DNA of 64,000 nt from Apostichopus japonicus. Taxonomy: Eukaryota > Echinodermata > Holothuroidea > Aspidochirotida > Stichopodidae. Numbering within the stretch: the first letter of the stretch is position 1; each line of letters opens with the position of its first letter. The stretch spans positions 30,531,960 through 30,595,959 of the forward strand of contig NC_092563.1 of assembly GCF_037975245.1 (NCBI RefSeq). Reading direction: 5' to 3'. A model generated the notes under the pieces. That model searched no databases and was not told the DNA's origin. It saw only the letters and a list, made by a program, of their open reading frames with translations. Position numbers and translations under genes: made by a program. Below are positions 52,375 through 64,000 of this stretch, in pieces.

Positions 52375-53591
52375 TAGTGTTTGCACGGGTTATCCGGGTA
52401 CCCCGGTACCCGCCCGACGCAATACTACCGGGTTCCTAATTTATCACCGAATCCTCCCAAAGTGTGATTTAAAACAAAAAATTGCAAACCTACGGTTAGG
52501 CAGATTTCCCATTGACTTAGGTGGTGTTAGGCTTATATATGTGGTCGAAGATAACAGCAATAACGAAGGTACCCGCCCGACGCGATACTACCCGGTTCCT
52601 AATTTATAACTTGAATCCTACCCAGAGTGCGATTTAAAAAAAAATGCAAACCGATGGTTAGGCAGATTTCCCATTGACTTAGTGTGGTGTTAGGCTACCA
52701 TGTGGTTGAAGATAACAGCAATAACGAAAGTATTCCATGGATATCTTATAACTGCGTCACAATTTCAGCTAATAAAAAATGGCAAATGCTAGATTACCCC
52801 ATTGACTTAGTGTGGTGTTAGGCAACCATGTGGTCGAACGTAACAGCAATAATGAATGTTTTCCATGGATATCTTATAACTGCAACACAATTTCAGCGAA
52901 TAAACAGATGGTAAGGCTTAGCTAGATTTCTCATGCATTGACTTAGTGTGGTGTTAGGCTACCATGTGGAAGAAATTATTATTTATTCATTCGTTTATTT
53001 CATAGAAGGAAAGGCTGACAAGGAATTTTATGACATGTTTATGGATTATAGACGGGATAACTAAAAAATAATAATCGAAAGTGGCTTTTTACTAATCGTG
53101 TATTCCAAATGCGATCAAAACTGCGCGAATCGCGTAATCTCGCGGCTAATGCGAACCCTGGGCCTGCATAATAGATAGTAGTAGTAACAACTGAGCTAAA
53201 GGGATATTTTATGGTCTGATCCAATAGACGTGGAGAGCAAGCATTTAAGCAGCGGCGGCAGTGCGATGTTAACAACATTACTACTAATTAGTAGCATGGA
53301 GGTAAAACAGAGTAATGTTAATTATATTAAGTAACTAACAAGTTTATGACAGAAAAAAAGCAAATAGAAATTATTGAAGAAGGTTTTATACCTTACCTTA
53401 CACATACGTTTTTGAACATGAAAAACATTGTCAGTAGAGAATATAATTCCTTTATTATAGCATCCAATATGTAATTTCTTGAAAATCGTGATACACGAGG
53501 GTAAACATTTTTTTTTCCGGGTACCCGGATACCCGACGGGTAATGGCTCTCGGGTACCCGGTTCCCAGTTTTTGGACCCATGTAAACACTA
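52375..53591. mobile_element. Non-autonomous hAT element nested in minisatellite
   Basis: Terminal inverted repeats TAGTGTTTGCACGGGT (52375-52390) and, on the other strand, TAGTGTTTACATGGGT ending at 53591, flanked by a perfect 8-bp target-site duplication CTTTTTAC (52367-52374 and 53592-53599). An 8-bp duplication and a YAGNG terminus are hallmarks of the hAT superfamily. The subterminal regions are rich in GGGTACCCG. The interior has three to four copies of a 120-170-bp repeat (TGTGGTGTTAGGC...ATAACAGCAATAACGAA). No transposase frame exists, so movement would need a helper. Confidence 0.9.
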
Positions 53592-55100
53592 CTTTTTACT
53601 CATACGGATAGCATTTGGACTCATAATTATACCCATTCGAAAATATAAGGCTGACATGGGACTGATTTTGCGACGACATAGAGGCTGACACTGATTCTAA
53701 GCCACAGCCAAACATTTGAGAATTTAAGCTAAGTTTATAAATGTTAGGCACAACAAGCAATGTCAGGCCTGACACTCAAGAGTTGTGGGCAAGACATTGA
53801 TATTGGTGAAAAAAGATCAAGTCTACGATACTAAGAACTAAATATTGTGTGATGTATGTAACAGAATAATCCAAAAGCATAACCTTGTGAAAATATGTTA
53901 TGAATGTTTATTAACTATTGTCCAACAGCCCAAAAGTTTTATTTTTTATTCATTTCAAGTTTAAGTTCCCTTCTTCTTTCATAGGTTCCATTTTGAACTC
54001 TACTGAAAAGAAACAGTGGAATATACCTTTGTAACCATGTAAATCCTAAGGAATAACTTATTCTGTATCATAAAATATGCTTCACAAAGTGGGTGAATGC
54101 TCTCCAAGTGCAAAGATATAAGCAGTTTTGTACATTGGAATCATATAGCATTTACATGAGAAAAAGTTCAGAGCATTGAAACCAAAGTTAAAACACAAGC
54201 CATATATTACAACCTGCAACCACCAACCAGGTTAAAAGCTATTAATTACTTATTCCCAGAAGATTTAAGAACACAAATATATTATACATCTAACAGATGA
54301 CATTTAACATTATTACTCGACAAGAAATTTAAACCAGGACACATGTTTATATGTCATTATGAACTTTCTATATCATCTTACACTGATTTCAATCATTTAT
54401 AAAGCTTCATTATCTGGCCTCAATAAAACAGATCTAAAATTTCCATATAGTTTTATTTCTTTGCATGGTATGACTATATCTATTTTCACTGAACCTGACT
54501 TGGAAATTTAAAGGAAGATTGACACTACAAGTGCAGTTTTGCTAATTATCTAGAGGTCCTAAGTACGTGGAAGATGTACAAGGCCATTAAGTACTACCAG
54601 TACAGGTAAAAACTGGACACATGTTAGTTCCTTCAATTCATTGCATATTAAGAAAGGTCTGTAAGACACTGTTAATGTGTATTTCTCATGATGTCAAACA
54701 GAGTACATCAATGCAAAGTTCGAATCATGGTAGAAAGAAATCACTTCATGTTATATGTCAACAGTATTGGCCCAAAATAGCAAGAACTTTAGATAATGGT
54801 CAACAATACTTGAACTTTTAACAACAATTTTATTTGCCACCTTCATAAGCTTACTACTTGACTGGGATATTTAATTGTGTAATTTGCACCCTCCTAAATT
54901 TCATTAAAACATAAATGAATCTAGAAGGTCAGAACTGCCAGGAAAGTACTTTTGAAAAACAGCAAAAGCATATTTCATCCAGCTAAAATTTGGGAGCTAA
55001 TACTGGTGAACTTTACTGCTTTGTTTAGCATGCCCAGGTCTGGGAACAAAGGGCCACTAGAAGAAAAAGTTAAAACAAGTCAATGTATTCAGTCATACAG
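53592..55100. other. End of the split array, then non-coding sequence
   Basis: 53592-53650 resumes the minisatellite (CTTTTTACTCATACGGATAGC). Beyond it nothing is supported. 54542-54605 has an exon-like look (VLSTWKMYKAIKYYQY before GTAAAA) but a weak acceptor, so it is not called. Confidence 0.4.
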
Positions 55101-55344
55101 TAGCTACAGATGTGTCAACTATTCCTCCTCTTACCTTCCCAACCCCTGCTTCTCCCTCCCCTAGCTACAGATGTGTCAACTATTCCTCCTTTTACCTTCC
55201 CAACCCTTGCTTCTCCCTCCCCTAGCTACAGATGTGTCAACTATTCCTCCTCTTACCTTCCCAACCCCTGCTTCTCCCTCCCCTAGCTACAGATGTGTCA
55301 ACTATTCCTCCTCTTACCTTCCCAACCCTTGCTTCTTCCTCCCC
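55101..55344. repeat. 61-bp minisatellite, 4 copies
   Basis: The unit TAGCTACAGATGTGTCAACT...CTTCTCCCTCCCC is pyrimidine-rich. The copies differ only at CTCT/CTTT and CCCTG/CCTTG. Confidence 0.95.
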
Positions 55345-55724
55345 ACGGGCTACATTAAGGTACAAACATCACCCAACAACATACACACCAACAAATCTCA
55401 CCAAATGTACAAGACTTTTGTACAACGTACAATTACCAAGTTTATTTCCTTAATTGTTGGTAAAGATAAAATTTGTATTGCGTTAACTATGTCCAGCACA
55501 TAAAGCCCTTCATTATATCTCCTCTAACTAATATTTGTTTAGTAAAAACCTGGAATAACACTAATCGGTTTCAATAATTCCCAAAGTCACACACTGATGA
55601 TAGTATGGGACATGGATTACAGTATTATAGGTAAATTTAGACCAAACTTAAAACACTGCTTTAGTTCAAAAATTAAAGGAAGTCACAAATCATGATGTGT
55701 TGACCATGGAATGAAATTTGATCC

Positions 55725-55770
<46 letters not shown>

Positions 55771-58635
55771 CTATATATACCCAGCCTAACTCCCAACCCA
55801 CATTTCTTTAATTAAACAAAGAAAGAAAGCTGGAAAGACAACCTCCAATATCAAACAAAGTGGCTTCATTGCTTGTCAAGTTTAAGCACATCCTTGCATC
55901 TCAAAAATCCCTCGGCCCTTTTAGTCTCACTAACATTTCAATATTAAATATACAAATGTGCTCTCCAAGGTACACATTGGCACTTCCGCTTGCACTGCAC
56001 TCTGCAACCACAATGTGCCAATTTGCATATCTGACTGTTCCTGCTATAAAATTCTGTTCAACGAAAGTCATTTTCAAGGCCATCCCTCATGAGTATTTCA
56101 TGAAAGTGGAAATGGAAAGAATACCTCAGACAATCTGATGCAGAGGGAATTATGATCATGATATGCTTCAAAACTGCTAAGCACAATCATCTGTAGTTCA
56201 GTAAAGTGTTAGGAGGATAATTTCCTCCCCCGGCAATGGCGTTTTGGGGATTCAGTCCTATGACTTGTTTCAGTAGGGGGTGCGGAGCACATACCCTGAG
56301 GCCACTAAAAGTACACTGTGACACCATGCAGCAGCCAAGAAATTGCCTCAAGATACGAATGCAAAGATGCAGGATTGCCCTCTTGGTAATTGTCATAAAG
56401 CATTGCGCCGCAGCTCTGCACCGTTGTTGCCCACGTCTGAGACCAGAGGCTTGTTTTATCGAAGAAATTGGTATTCAGTAAAAGTATCTAGAGGAGGAGT
56501 GTCTCTCCTAATCCGATATACCTCACATCACAAAATTAAAGAAGGGGGAAACAATTTTGAGTGTATATTTGTGATGGAGAGATTTCTACTTTTATTTGGT
56601 AATTACAGTCTGGAGTATTAACTAACCACATGTACTCTCTGCTAAACCACATACAAAGATGGAGGGCATAATGATGGATATTTTTAGAAACATTACAAGA
56701 CATGGTTTCTGGTTGCCTAAATAAACAAAAATAATGCACTTTAGGATATATGCAATTTTAGTATAGAAGAAACCGAAGTTTAGTAAAGGAGAGGATTTTT
56801 TATTGTACACGATGAAAGTAAGCTGTGTAAACTATCAGACATGCATGCAACATTAACAAAAGATTTTATTGTTTGTAGTACATGAAGTTAGCGCATTCTA
56901 TCAGAATAACTGTTATATTACATTGTTTGATACTGGTCCACAAGACCGTAAAATGAAACCATTACAAGACAAAATCACCTTCCAAATGTGCTCAAGGATT
57001 ATTCCTAGCTCCCCACCCCCACCTTCCACAGAGCCTTTGTAATCTTTTTAAAGCTATTATGAATTTCAAATGACAAAAAAAATATTCCCACCATCCACTA
57101 CAACCCTCCTTTCCCCTCCCACCCCTCCATCCCCCTCCCTCCAAGACTCATGCGATTTAATTAGGCTGTGTCATAGGTGAATTTCCTGTGTATCTTTTAG
57201 TTTCATGTAAAATATGCATTGAATAAAGTGATTCCGTGCGTACCGAAAAGGGAAAAATCATAAGATAAGAGTTGATCTGATGTTTACTTTATTTTTCAAT
57301 GTACCGCTGGTGTTGTTCATGGATGAAATATGTCATTTAATGACTGCAAATGACAGTGATACTAGTTAAAACTAACAAAAATGGTGTAAAAACGGTATAA
57401 TTTTGAAAGAATTCTTCGAAAAATGGTTCTCATTACAAGAGCTAGACCACACTTAGATGCAAGTTTAGTAATGAATATGCAAGACTATTTAGCGAAGGTG
57501 TCACAGCTGTAACAAAATGCATACTAGTCAAGTTCTGTTTAAGATTCCAAATTTGAGTTAAAATGTGGAATTGGAAGCTACCCGACATGAAGTTGTATTA
57601 GTGGTAGTAAAATAACTGCCTCATGGCCTGTATTTATTATTTAGCTCCATGGTCGTGTCAGCATGGTAATGCATTGGTAAGGTATACAATATACACTAAT
57701 CCTGTCAGATAGTAGTAGGCTGTAACAGTTAGTGATACCAGTTGTTTTCTTCTTGACTTAATTCTTCCTCTACGATAGGTTTTATCACCAGACAAGTATT
57801 TTCATATCATAGAACTTTGGAAGCCAGATTATTGCTGAATTAAATACACAATAAAGATGGTAAGTCAGTGTTCCTTTGATCAGCTCCATCAAACATCAAT
57901 TGGAACTTGAGCTAACTGTTAGTAGGCATACTAGTGCTACTAGTAGTAGCCTAGGTCTTAGTATAATATTAGTAGCCTGAGACCTAGTTCTAATAAAGTT
58001 ACACTATTAGGCCTGGTAAGAGAGAGATTGTGAAGATGATTGAAGGTCTGTGATACCAAGTGTAGTATTATGTGTGACCATCAAGGCTAGGTTTAGCACA
58101 TTTACTACTGTTGTCATTAGTCTGCTAGTCACATCAACGATCCTTTGAGAAAGAAGAGCTTCCTTGGTACTGAATATGCATTAAAGTGCACTCTCTCATT
58201 CGCCTGTTTAAATCAAGAGGCATGGGGTAACAGAATACATGAATGTAATCTGTCTTCAGCAGATAAACTATTGGATACTTTCGATCATTAATTTCTTAAT
58301 TAATGAATGATTTTGGGAAAATTAGCTTGGTGAAACCTTGTTTTTCATGGTTCGTCAGATAAGCTGCTTAAACAAAGTTCCATCTTTTGAAAATGAACAG
58401 TTTTATGGATTTCTTTTTTCCAAATTCACAGAATCACTTTAACACTTCATGATGCTCTCCTGCATTTGTCGATCCTCAAACAGCAGGTTTCTGAGTTGTT
58501 TTTGAGAAATATTATCCATGATGGTATTTGACTCTAAAACCCTATCACAAAACATATACAGTTCATTAACTTGATTATCTAATCATGTTTCTTCCCAAAA
58601 ATTTGTTCCGGCAAAGATCGAGCAAAGAAATTTAC
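55345..58635. other. Non-coding stretch with TA microsatellite and pyrimidine tract
   Basis: A (TA)n run lies at 55726-55766. 56220-56480 is locally GC-richer but shows no domain. 57085-57145 is C/T-rich. At 57859 an ATG is followed directly by GTAAGTCA, which could be a 5'-exon junction but has no supporting downstream exon. Confidence 0.4.
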
Positions 58636-59018
58636 GGCTAGAATGGTATTGGAACAAGTGACCTCTGAGTTACAAGCCATCTGACCTCTGAGTTACAAGC
58701 CATCTGACCTCTGGGTTACAAGCCATGTGATGCCGGATTACAAGCCATCTGACCTCTGGGTTACAAGCCATCTGACCTCTGGGTTACAAGCCATCTGACC
58801 TCTGGGTTACAAGCCATGTGACCTCTGGGTTACAAGCCATCTGACCTCTGGGTTACAAGCCATATGACCTCTGGGTTACAAGCCAAGTGACCTCTGGGTT
58901 ACTAGCCATGTGACCTCTGGGTTACTAGCCATATGACCTCTGGGTTACAAGCCATATGACCTCTGGGTTACAAGCCATCTGTAAAGCCCATCGCTCTACC
59001 AACTGAGCTACTCAGCCC
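58636..59018 (-). mobile_element. tRNA-derived (Thr-like) element with amplified anticodon arm
   Basis: On the minus strand the 5' half reads as a tRNA. GGGCTGAG forms an acceptor strand, followed by box A TAGCTCAGTTGG and AGAGCGATGGGC (59018-58981). The anticodon arm then appears as 14 tandem 23-bp units, each holding the loop CTTGTAA (anticodon TGT) and AGAGGTC, as in threonine tRNAs. After the array, a box B-like GTTCCAATACC and TCTAGCC, able to pair with GGCT of the 5' end, complete a degraded T arm and acceptor strand. The insertion makes it non-functional as a tRNA. It is either a pseudo-tRNA or a SINE head. Confidence 0.65.
58660..58980. repeat. 23-bp minisatellite, 14 copies
   Basis: Plus-strand unit GACCTCTGGGTTACAAGCCA + TCT. 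One unit (58729-58750) is 22 bp and diverged (GATGCCGGA). Sub-variants are CATGT, CATAT, CAAGT and TACTAG. The array sits inside a tRNA-like frame. Confidence 0.95.
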
Positions 59019-60496
59019 TTAGTTGGTGTCGATCCCTATATAGTCAATTCCTTGCTAGGGCGCCAGTCAGATTAAGCAAGCCACAATACCTTGGATATTA
59101 TGTAACCAAGGATCAAGCCACAGTTTCACTTGATACAACCCAGGAAGCGGCAGCGAAGGAATTTCATGAGAAATTCCACCTTTATTACAAAAATTTATTT
59201 GCAATACAGTATATAGATAACCATGTAATTCCTGGAAATCATTCACCCACCAAAAAATTAATTAGCATAATGATGCTATGCAGATTAAAGCCTTTGATTT
59301 CTCTGATACACTGCTATATTCATGGCTTTCTGCTACAAAAAACTTCCACACAAATATATATAAACTAGATTAACAACTTAAGTTTACAAATCTTCACTTA
59401 CAAAGGTACACTTGTGTGATTATCATATCTTCAAGTTTAAATTAACACCATGCATATCAAGTACTCTGGGTGTGGCAAACAACTTAAGTTTACAAATCTT
59501 CATCATTAATATGGATCTAAACATATTCTTAGACTATACTTCACACAATCTCCTTAATATTCCTTTTTTTTTCCATCAGTTTGTCATATCATCACTGTAC
59601 ATACTGCAGTTAGCTAGGGACTAACTTAAATCAGGCAAATGAATGTAGTCTTCAATCATGTACAAAAAAAGAAAAGAAATTGAGACGAATTTCTCTCACT
59701 CCAGCTCGCCAGTTAAATTTGTAATGAGTACTTCATTCTTATGATGATCCAGAATAGGCAAATAATATTCATAAATGCATGTCCAGAGATTTAAATTTTT
59801 CCCTATGGAAGTTACATGTCAGGTCTCAAGTATGTCAAATGCAGAAGAGATATTCCCAGCCCACATTCAGACTATCACTATGGTATACTCTGAAGATATT
59901 AGTTATGTTTAAAAGGCTGTGTTTCTATGCAAGGGAGTTGCCACGTGCCAGTGCAGACCTACTTTTGGATGACTTATAGGCAATCCTTTATACATTTTTG
60001 CCAATCTCGGTAACTTTCATAATCAAGTACCGTGTTTGAGTGCACGCACATATAAACATATATTTATGTTCTTTCTGATTTTCTATATTCTGTCAGTCGT
60101 ATGTGGTTGTGATATGCTGAACAAGTAGAAAGTAACTGCTTTTAACAGTTGATTAATTAATCAATTTATATCATAAGTAAACAATACATGTATAGTCATC
60201 TCATGAATATCAGGTATTAATTATGACAGAAATTACAAAATCTTCAGTTTTTGTTTTGTAATTAATGAAAGTTCAACTAGAGGAAAATTGTATGATTTGC
60301 AATTCTGCTGGATGAGAGTTTTACAATTAAGCAATCGAAGAGATATGACGAAATTCAGGTTTTGATGCAGCTTAAGCCACAAGTTTTAGCACTGATAAAA
60401 ATTGCCAAAAAGTTTATGAAAAGGTTATTTCCTGGAAGCTCCAACCCACAAGCTGAGTGATTCCAGACACTAATAAAGAGTACCACATAAGAGATA
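59019..60496. other. Non-coding stretch
   Basis: A local phrase, AACTTAAGTTTACAAATCTTC, occurs at about 59376 and 59480, marking a small direct repeat. No exon is supported. Confidence 0.4.
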
Positions 60497-60690
60497 AGGT
60501 ACCATGTCAAAAATAGAATGCTGAGGGGGCTGCAGCTGCCAGCATCCAGGCTGCATAGGACATATAGTGCTCCACAGTTTCAAACAATAGACACTGCAAG
60601 TCAGCAGAGATATCTTTCATTGTTTGATATTGATTCTCATCCTAACTGAGCTGGTTTTTGAAGCTGCTGCAGCATTTCTTTATAAACTTT
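60497..60690. mobile_element. MITE-like element, copy 2 (inverted)
   Basis: Inverted homologue of 43537-43735, starting GTACCATGTCAAAA and containing GGGGGCTGCAGCTGCCAGCA. The right terminal repeat is degraded (GCAGCATTTCTTTATAAAC). Confidence 0.75.
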
Positions 60691-61499
60691 GCCTTTAATA
60701 ATTGTAAGCAATAAGATCATCCAGTGATTGAAAATACATTATGGGCAGCAGTAAAGTACATTCATAGTTTGAAAATGAATTACCTATTTTTTCTTTTTTT
60801 TTAATTTGTAGCATATTTGGGGCAAATGCTGATGATTTTTAACTTATTTATATATAAAGATATGGTCATTATAGTTTTCTAAGGCTTAGGTAGTAAAGCC
60901 ACCTAATATTATTCGATCCTTCATCTATTATATTTTCACTAGTTTTAGAATGTATTATGTTGTTATTATAACATGAAACATGGAAAAGAAGTTTACAATG
61001 AGCTGAGTTGAATACATGTCAAGGCTTGGGCATTCAAAAAGAGAACCTTACATTGCACTTGAACTAACATTTCCCTGCAAATACATATAACAAGATTTTT
61101 TTTTCATTTTTTTGCTTTGCTTAAAAGGGGATTCCTTATTCTATATTTAGATGAACTATATTTGTTAGTGAGAAAGAGTATATTGTAAACGTTTTTAATG
61201 AAACTCATGATTCAAGTATTGATGCAGTTATATGTTTGAACTTACTGTCTAGAAACTAATTATTATCAGGAGTTTGAGACTCGTACACCAGAAACAGATT
61301 ATCATGAATATTAGTAAAATTTACCATTCACAGCATTTTCCTTTTCACCTGAGAGGAGGACAAATTTACCTTTGTTTGCCTTATACCAGTTCTTTCTGGT
61401 GAAAAATGGTGAAAATAAATTACTGTTCCACTTTAGTTCCTGAAAGGCTCCAAACATGGCAGCAGATGTCCTTAGATGTTACTTTCACTCTTTTAACTG
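60691..61499. other. AT-rich non-coding stretch
   Basis: No exon, RNA gene or repeat array is recognised. An acceptor-like CTGTTCCACTTTAG ends at 61435 but no matching donor or domain follows. Confidence 0.35.
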
Positions 61500-61795
61500 T
61501 TCATGTGAGAGCAGTGGTCAAGTGTTTAAGGCAGTGGACTTGTGATCTAAGGCTTACAGGCCAGATCATTACGTTGGGTCCTTGGGCAAGGCATTTTATC
61601 TCCATTGCCTCTCTTCACCCAGGTGTATAAATGGGGACCTGTAAGATAAACTGCCCAGTTCAGTCCTGTTTAGCTGCTGCCATAAGGATTGTCTCTATAT
61701 CCTTGACCAGGGTAATATTGTTTCGTGCCTTGAGCACCGTTATCGGTGGATATGTCTGCGCTTTTTAGTCCTTAATGTTATTATTATTGCACATG
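61500..61795 (+). mobile_element. tRNA-derived SINE, diverged copy
   Basis: Starts with GCAGTGGTCAAGTGTTTAAG (box A region). It has lost the box B segment relative to 1172-1553, then shares TTATCTCCATTGCCTCTCTT and CCCAGGTGTATAAATGGGGAC with it. It ends in a short TTATTATTATT tail. Older than the copy at 1172-1553. Confidence 0.8.
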
Positions 61796-62078
61796 ATAAA
61801 GTAACAATTAGAAATTCTATCACAGTTAGTACTGATATGGTTATTTTGAAGCTATCTCTTTTTTTATCTTTGTTTTAAAGTTCAACAGACCTTGCACTTC
61901 CTTTTGCTGTAATATTGCCCACGCATGAAACAAGCTACATTTGTGATTCACTTTCAGTGTATGTATTATGAAGTACAAACTTGGGTTCAAGAGCTAACTA
62001 CAGCTTTGTTTTCATATTTGCCTTGCAAAATAAACTGTTTGCATTTTATTAAATCCATATTTACTTCTGCAGTCATCT

Positions 62079-62400
62079 GCTATGAAAACAATGGTGTTGC
62101 TTGCTGTTGCTTCAATGTTGTCATAACAACACTGGTGTTGCTTGCTGTTGCTGCAACGTTGTCATGACAACACTGGTGTTGCTTGCTGTTGCTGCAATGT
62201 TGTCATGACAACACTGGTGTTGCTTACTGTTGCTGCAATGTTGTCATGACAACACTCGTGTTGCTTGCTGTTGCTTTGATGTTGTCATGACCATATTGGT
62301 ATTGCTTGCTGTTGCTACAATGTTGTCATGACAACACTGGTATGGCTTGCTGTTGCTTCGATGTTGTCATGACAATATTGGTGTTGCCTCAATGTTGCCA
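62079..62400. repeat. 41-bp minisatellite, about 8 copies
   Basis: The unit GTTGTCATGACAAC, ACTGGTGTTGCTTGCTGTTG, CTGCAAT contains a perfect 14-bp palindrome (GTTGTCATGACAAC) and an adjacent AACAC-TG-GTGTT inverted repeat. Later units are degraded and the last is shortened. Confidence 0.93.
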
Positions 62401-62751
62401 GAGTAATACATTCTCTACTGTGAACTAAAACCTGGAACCTATAAGCACTTGGATCTCTAATACATTCATATAAAGGAACATGGCTATATATAGGGATGTT
62501 TCAGTGCAGGAATTTGTCTGGAAACATCTTCTAAACTTTTCAACTTTTCCAAAAGCATTGCTTAAAACACGAAGTAATTATTCTCTGTAGGTCCTAATGA
62601 AACTCTTACTCATGGAGAAACAATTATCAGTCCAGAGCCCTGATAAAACAGTTTCCTCTATAGTTTGTATGATGTATTGAACTTATGAAGCGTCATAACA
62701 ATATTCCTGTTTATTTTATGGTACTTTGGCACCCCCCAAAAGAAATGATTA

Positions 62752-63000
62752 AGGTAGTAAGGTACAACGTCAAAAGGAAAAGCTGTGGAAGCTGCAAATT
62801 CTGCAGCAGCAAGGCTGAATCAAAATCAAACGGTAGAGATTATCTCTGCAGACCATCATCACCTACCACTGTGTGATACTGAGTCCAGTACCTATTGTGT
62901 GAAACTGCACAAAGATTACATCTCACATACAGTAGCATTGCTGCAGGATGCATGCTACAGGCCTCTCAGCTTACTACTTTTGATACAGTGCCTAAAAAGA
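62752..63000. mobile_element. MITE-like element, copy 3 (diverged)
   Basis: Begins GTACAACGTCAAAAGGAAAAGCTG and ends CTACTTTTGATACAGTGCC, a degraded terminal inverted repeat pair like that of 43537-43735. The interior GGCTGAATCAAAATCAA...GATTATCTCTGCAGACC aligns loosely with copies 1 and 2. Confidence 0.55.
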
Positions 63001-64000
63001 GAACACCAAAAAACAGGAGTTGGATATATCAAATGGTAGATCAAAAACCTTGTATTTCCTAGGTCTTCTTATGTTTCATTTTCATTCTATAGCGAATAAT
63101 TACTTGCCAAAATCTAAAAATATTTTACCACATTTTTCCCACTTAGTTTTCTGTTGTTGAATTTGCGTACATTTATTTTATGGCGACGACTTCGCACAAC
63201 ATGAAGGCTTTTACATGTACTATAGTTTCAAGAAGAAGAAAAATAGGGTAAGAAAGAAATAAGGATAAGAAAAATTAGGCTATAGTAAAAGCAAAGCACT
63301 CATCAAATGTAAGACCAAACATGTCAATTCCAATGTATGTTACGATATTCCCCTTTATCTCCTTGTAAGCATATCAGTATATCAATATTACCAATGGCTA
63401 AAATACTATAACTCCATTCTAAAAACGGGTTGCATTAACTTCAAATGCCTACAGCAAAGCCAAAGATAAATTCTAAGCAATGGTGCTCAATAACAAGTAG
63501 TTAATTGGCAAGTTAACACAAATTTTTCAAAAGCAAAATTTTAAAACAACCGCAGGCATTTTTACATCAGCTAAAAAAGCTCTCAAGAGCCACTGACATT
63601 TCACACATTTCAGTACTAACGATGCTCGTTGCTCCAATTCATATTTCACGTTTCCGGCAAAAAGCTCTCCTCTTAATCCTTAAATTCTTTTTGAAGAAGC
63701 TGACTGTATGCCACCCACTCTACATGGCACGGAAAAGCTCTATTTCCTGTGCCTTTTGCAAACATTATTATAGACAAAGTCTTTAAAATTGTCATCAAAT
63801 TTCTTAAGAAAATAAGAGCAGGCAACTCATCATCCTGCCGATGGTTTGTCTAATACATCATACACTAAATTTTTATGTAAATTTACATAATCAACACGAA
63901 CTCCATGAACACCTTGCAGAAAAAGCCGACAGCTATATTAGATTGAAATACACGCTTTTGAAGGCTTCTCAGGAAACCTATATGATGTGAGGCAGCAATC
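63001..64000. other. Non-coding stretch to window end
   Basis: No supported gene. An ATG at 63180 opens a 23-codon frame (MATTSHNMKAF...) near a GTAAGA at 63248, and a minus-strand frame runs off the window end at 63887-63999. Both are too short to call. Confidence 0.35.

Noticed and set aside
54542-54605. Short exon-like segment before GTAAAA
   Set aside because: Weak acceptor, poor donor and no phase partner.
57780-57870. Possible first exon with ATG followed by GTAAGTCA
   Set aside because: A single donor match is expected by chance in a window this size, and no matching downstream exon was found.
58982-59018. Functional tRNA gene
   Set aside because: The anticodon arm is replaced by 14 tandem copies and the T arm is degraded, so a normal cloverleaf cannot form.

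Overview
This window is eukaryotic, AT-rich, and almost entirely non-coding. I see no operons, ribosome binding sites or long conserved ORFs. It holds spliced-exon signals, SINEs, a 5'-truncated LINE tail, hAT- and MITE-like DNA transposon relics, LTR-retroelement debris, micro- and minisatellites, and two hammerhead ribozymes. tRNA-derived SINEs, LINE debris and repeats rich in AGGTCA/TGACCT half-sites together suggest a marine invertebrate, perhaps a deuterostome such as an echinoderm. That assignment is inference and cannot be proven from this sequence alone.

Layout. 1-270: a 114-bp tandem unit carrying two complete type I hammerhead ribozymes between TA runs. 272-2061: copy L of a ~1.4-kb non-autonomous element, with a SINE inserted in it. 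5327-7523: 41-bp minisatellite. 7850-9946: an element full of nuclear-receptor-like half-sites, with a LINE 3' end nested inside. 11026-15200: three minisatellites (26, 84 and 26 bp). 17155-18261: pentanucleotide satellite. 22191-24466: 30-bp minisatellite. 25385-25972: 26- and 56-bp arrays. 26480-27948: copy R of the ~1.4-kb element, inverted relative to L. 29733-31173: 91-bp array. 32890-33660: TGACC-rich repeat. 33940-34190: Ty3/gypsy relic. 34303-35846: 41-bp array. 38140-38896: a 380-bp tandem duplication. 39119-43120: two phase-compatible coding exons of one host gene on the minus strand. 43537-43735, 60497-60690 and 62752-63000: a MITE family. 45231-47690: LTR-like sequence with a 93-bp direct repeat. 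50600-53650: a 21-25-bp array split by a hAT element with a perfect 8-bp target duplication. 55101-55344: 61-bp array. 58636-59018: a tRNA-derived element whose anticodon arm is amplified 14 times. 61500-61795: SINE. 62079-62400: 41-bp array.

The only well-supported protein-coding content is the minus-strand exon pair. Its predicted protein is low-complexity and acidic, with a SUMO-interacting-motif-like stretch. About a fifth or more of the window is tandem repeat, and the long ORFs across those arrays are artefacts of periodicity. The two most unusual structures are the 114-bp hammerhead tandem and the anticodon-arm amplification.
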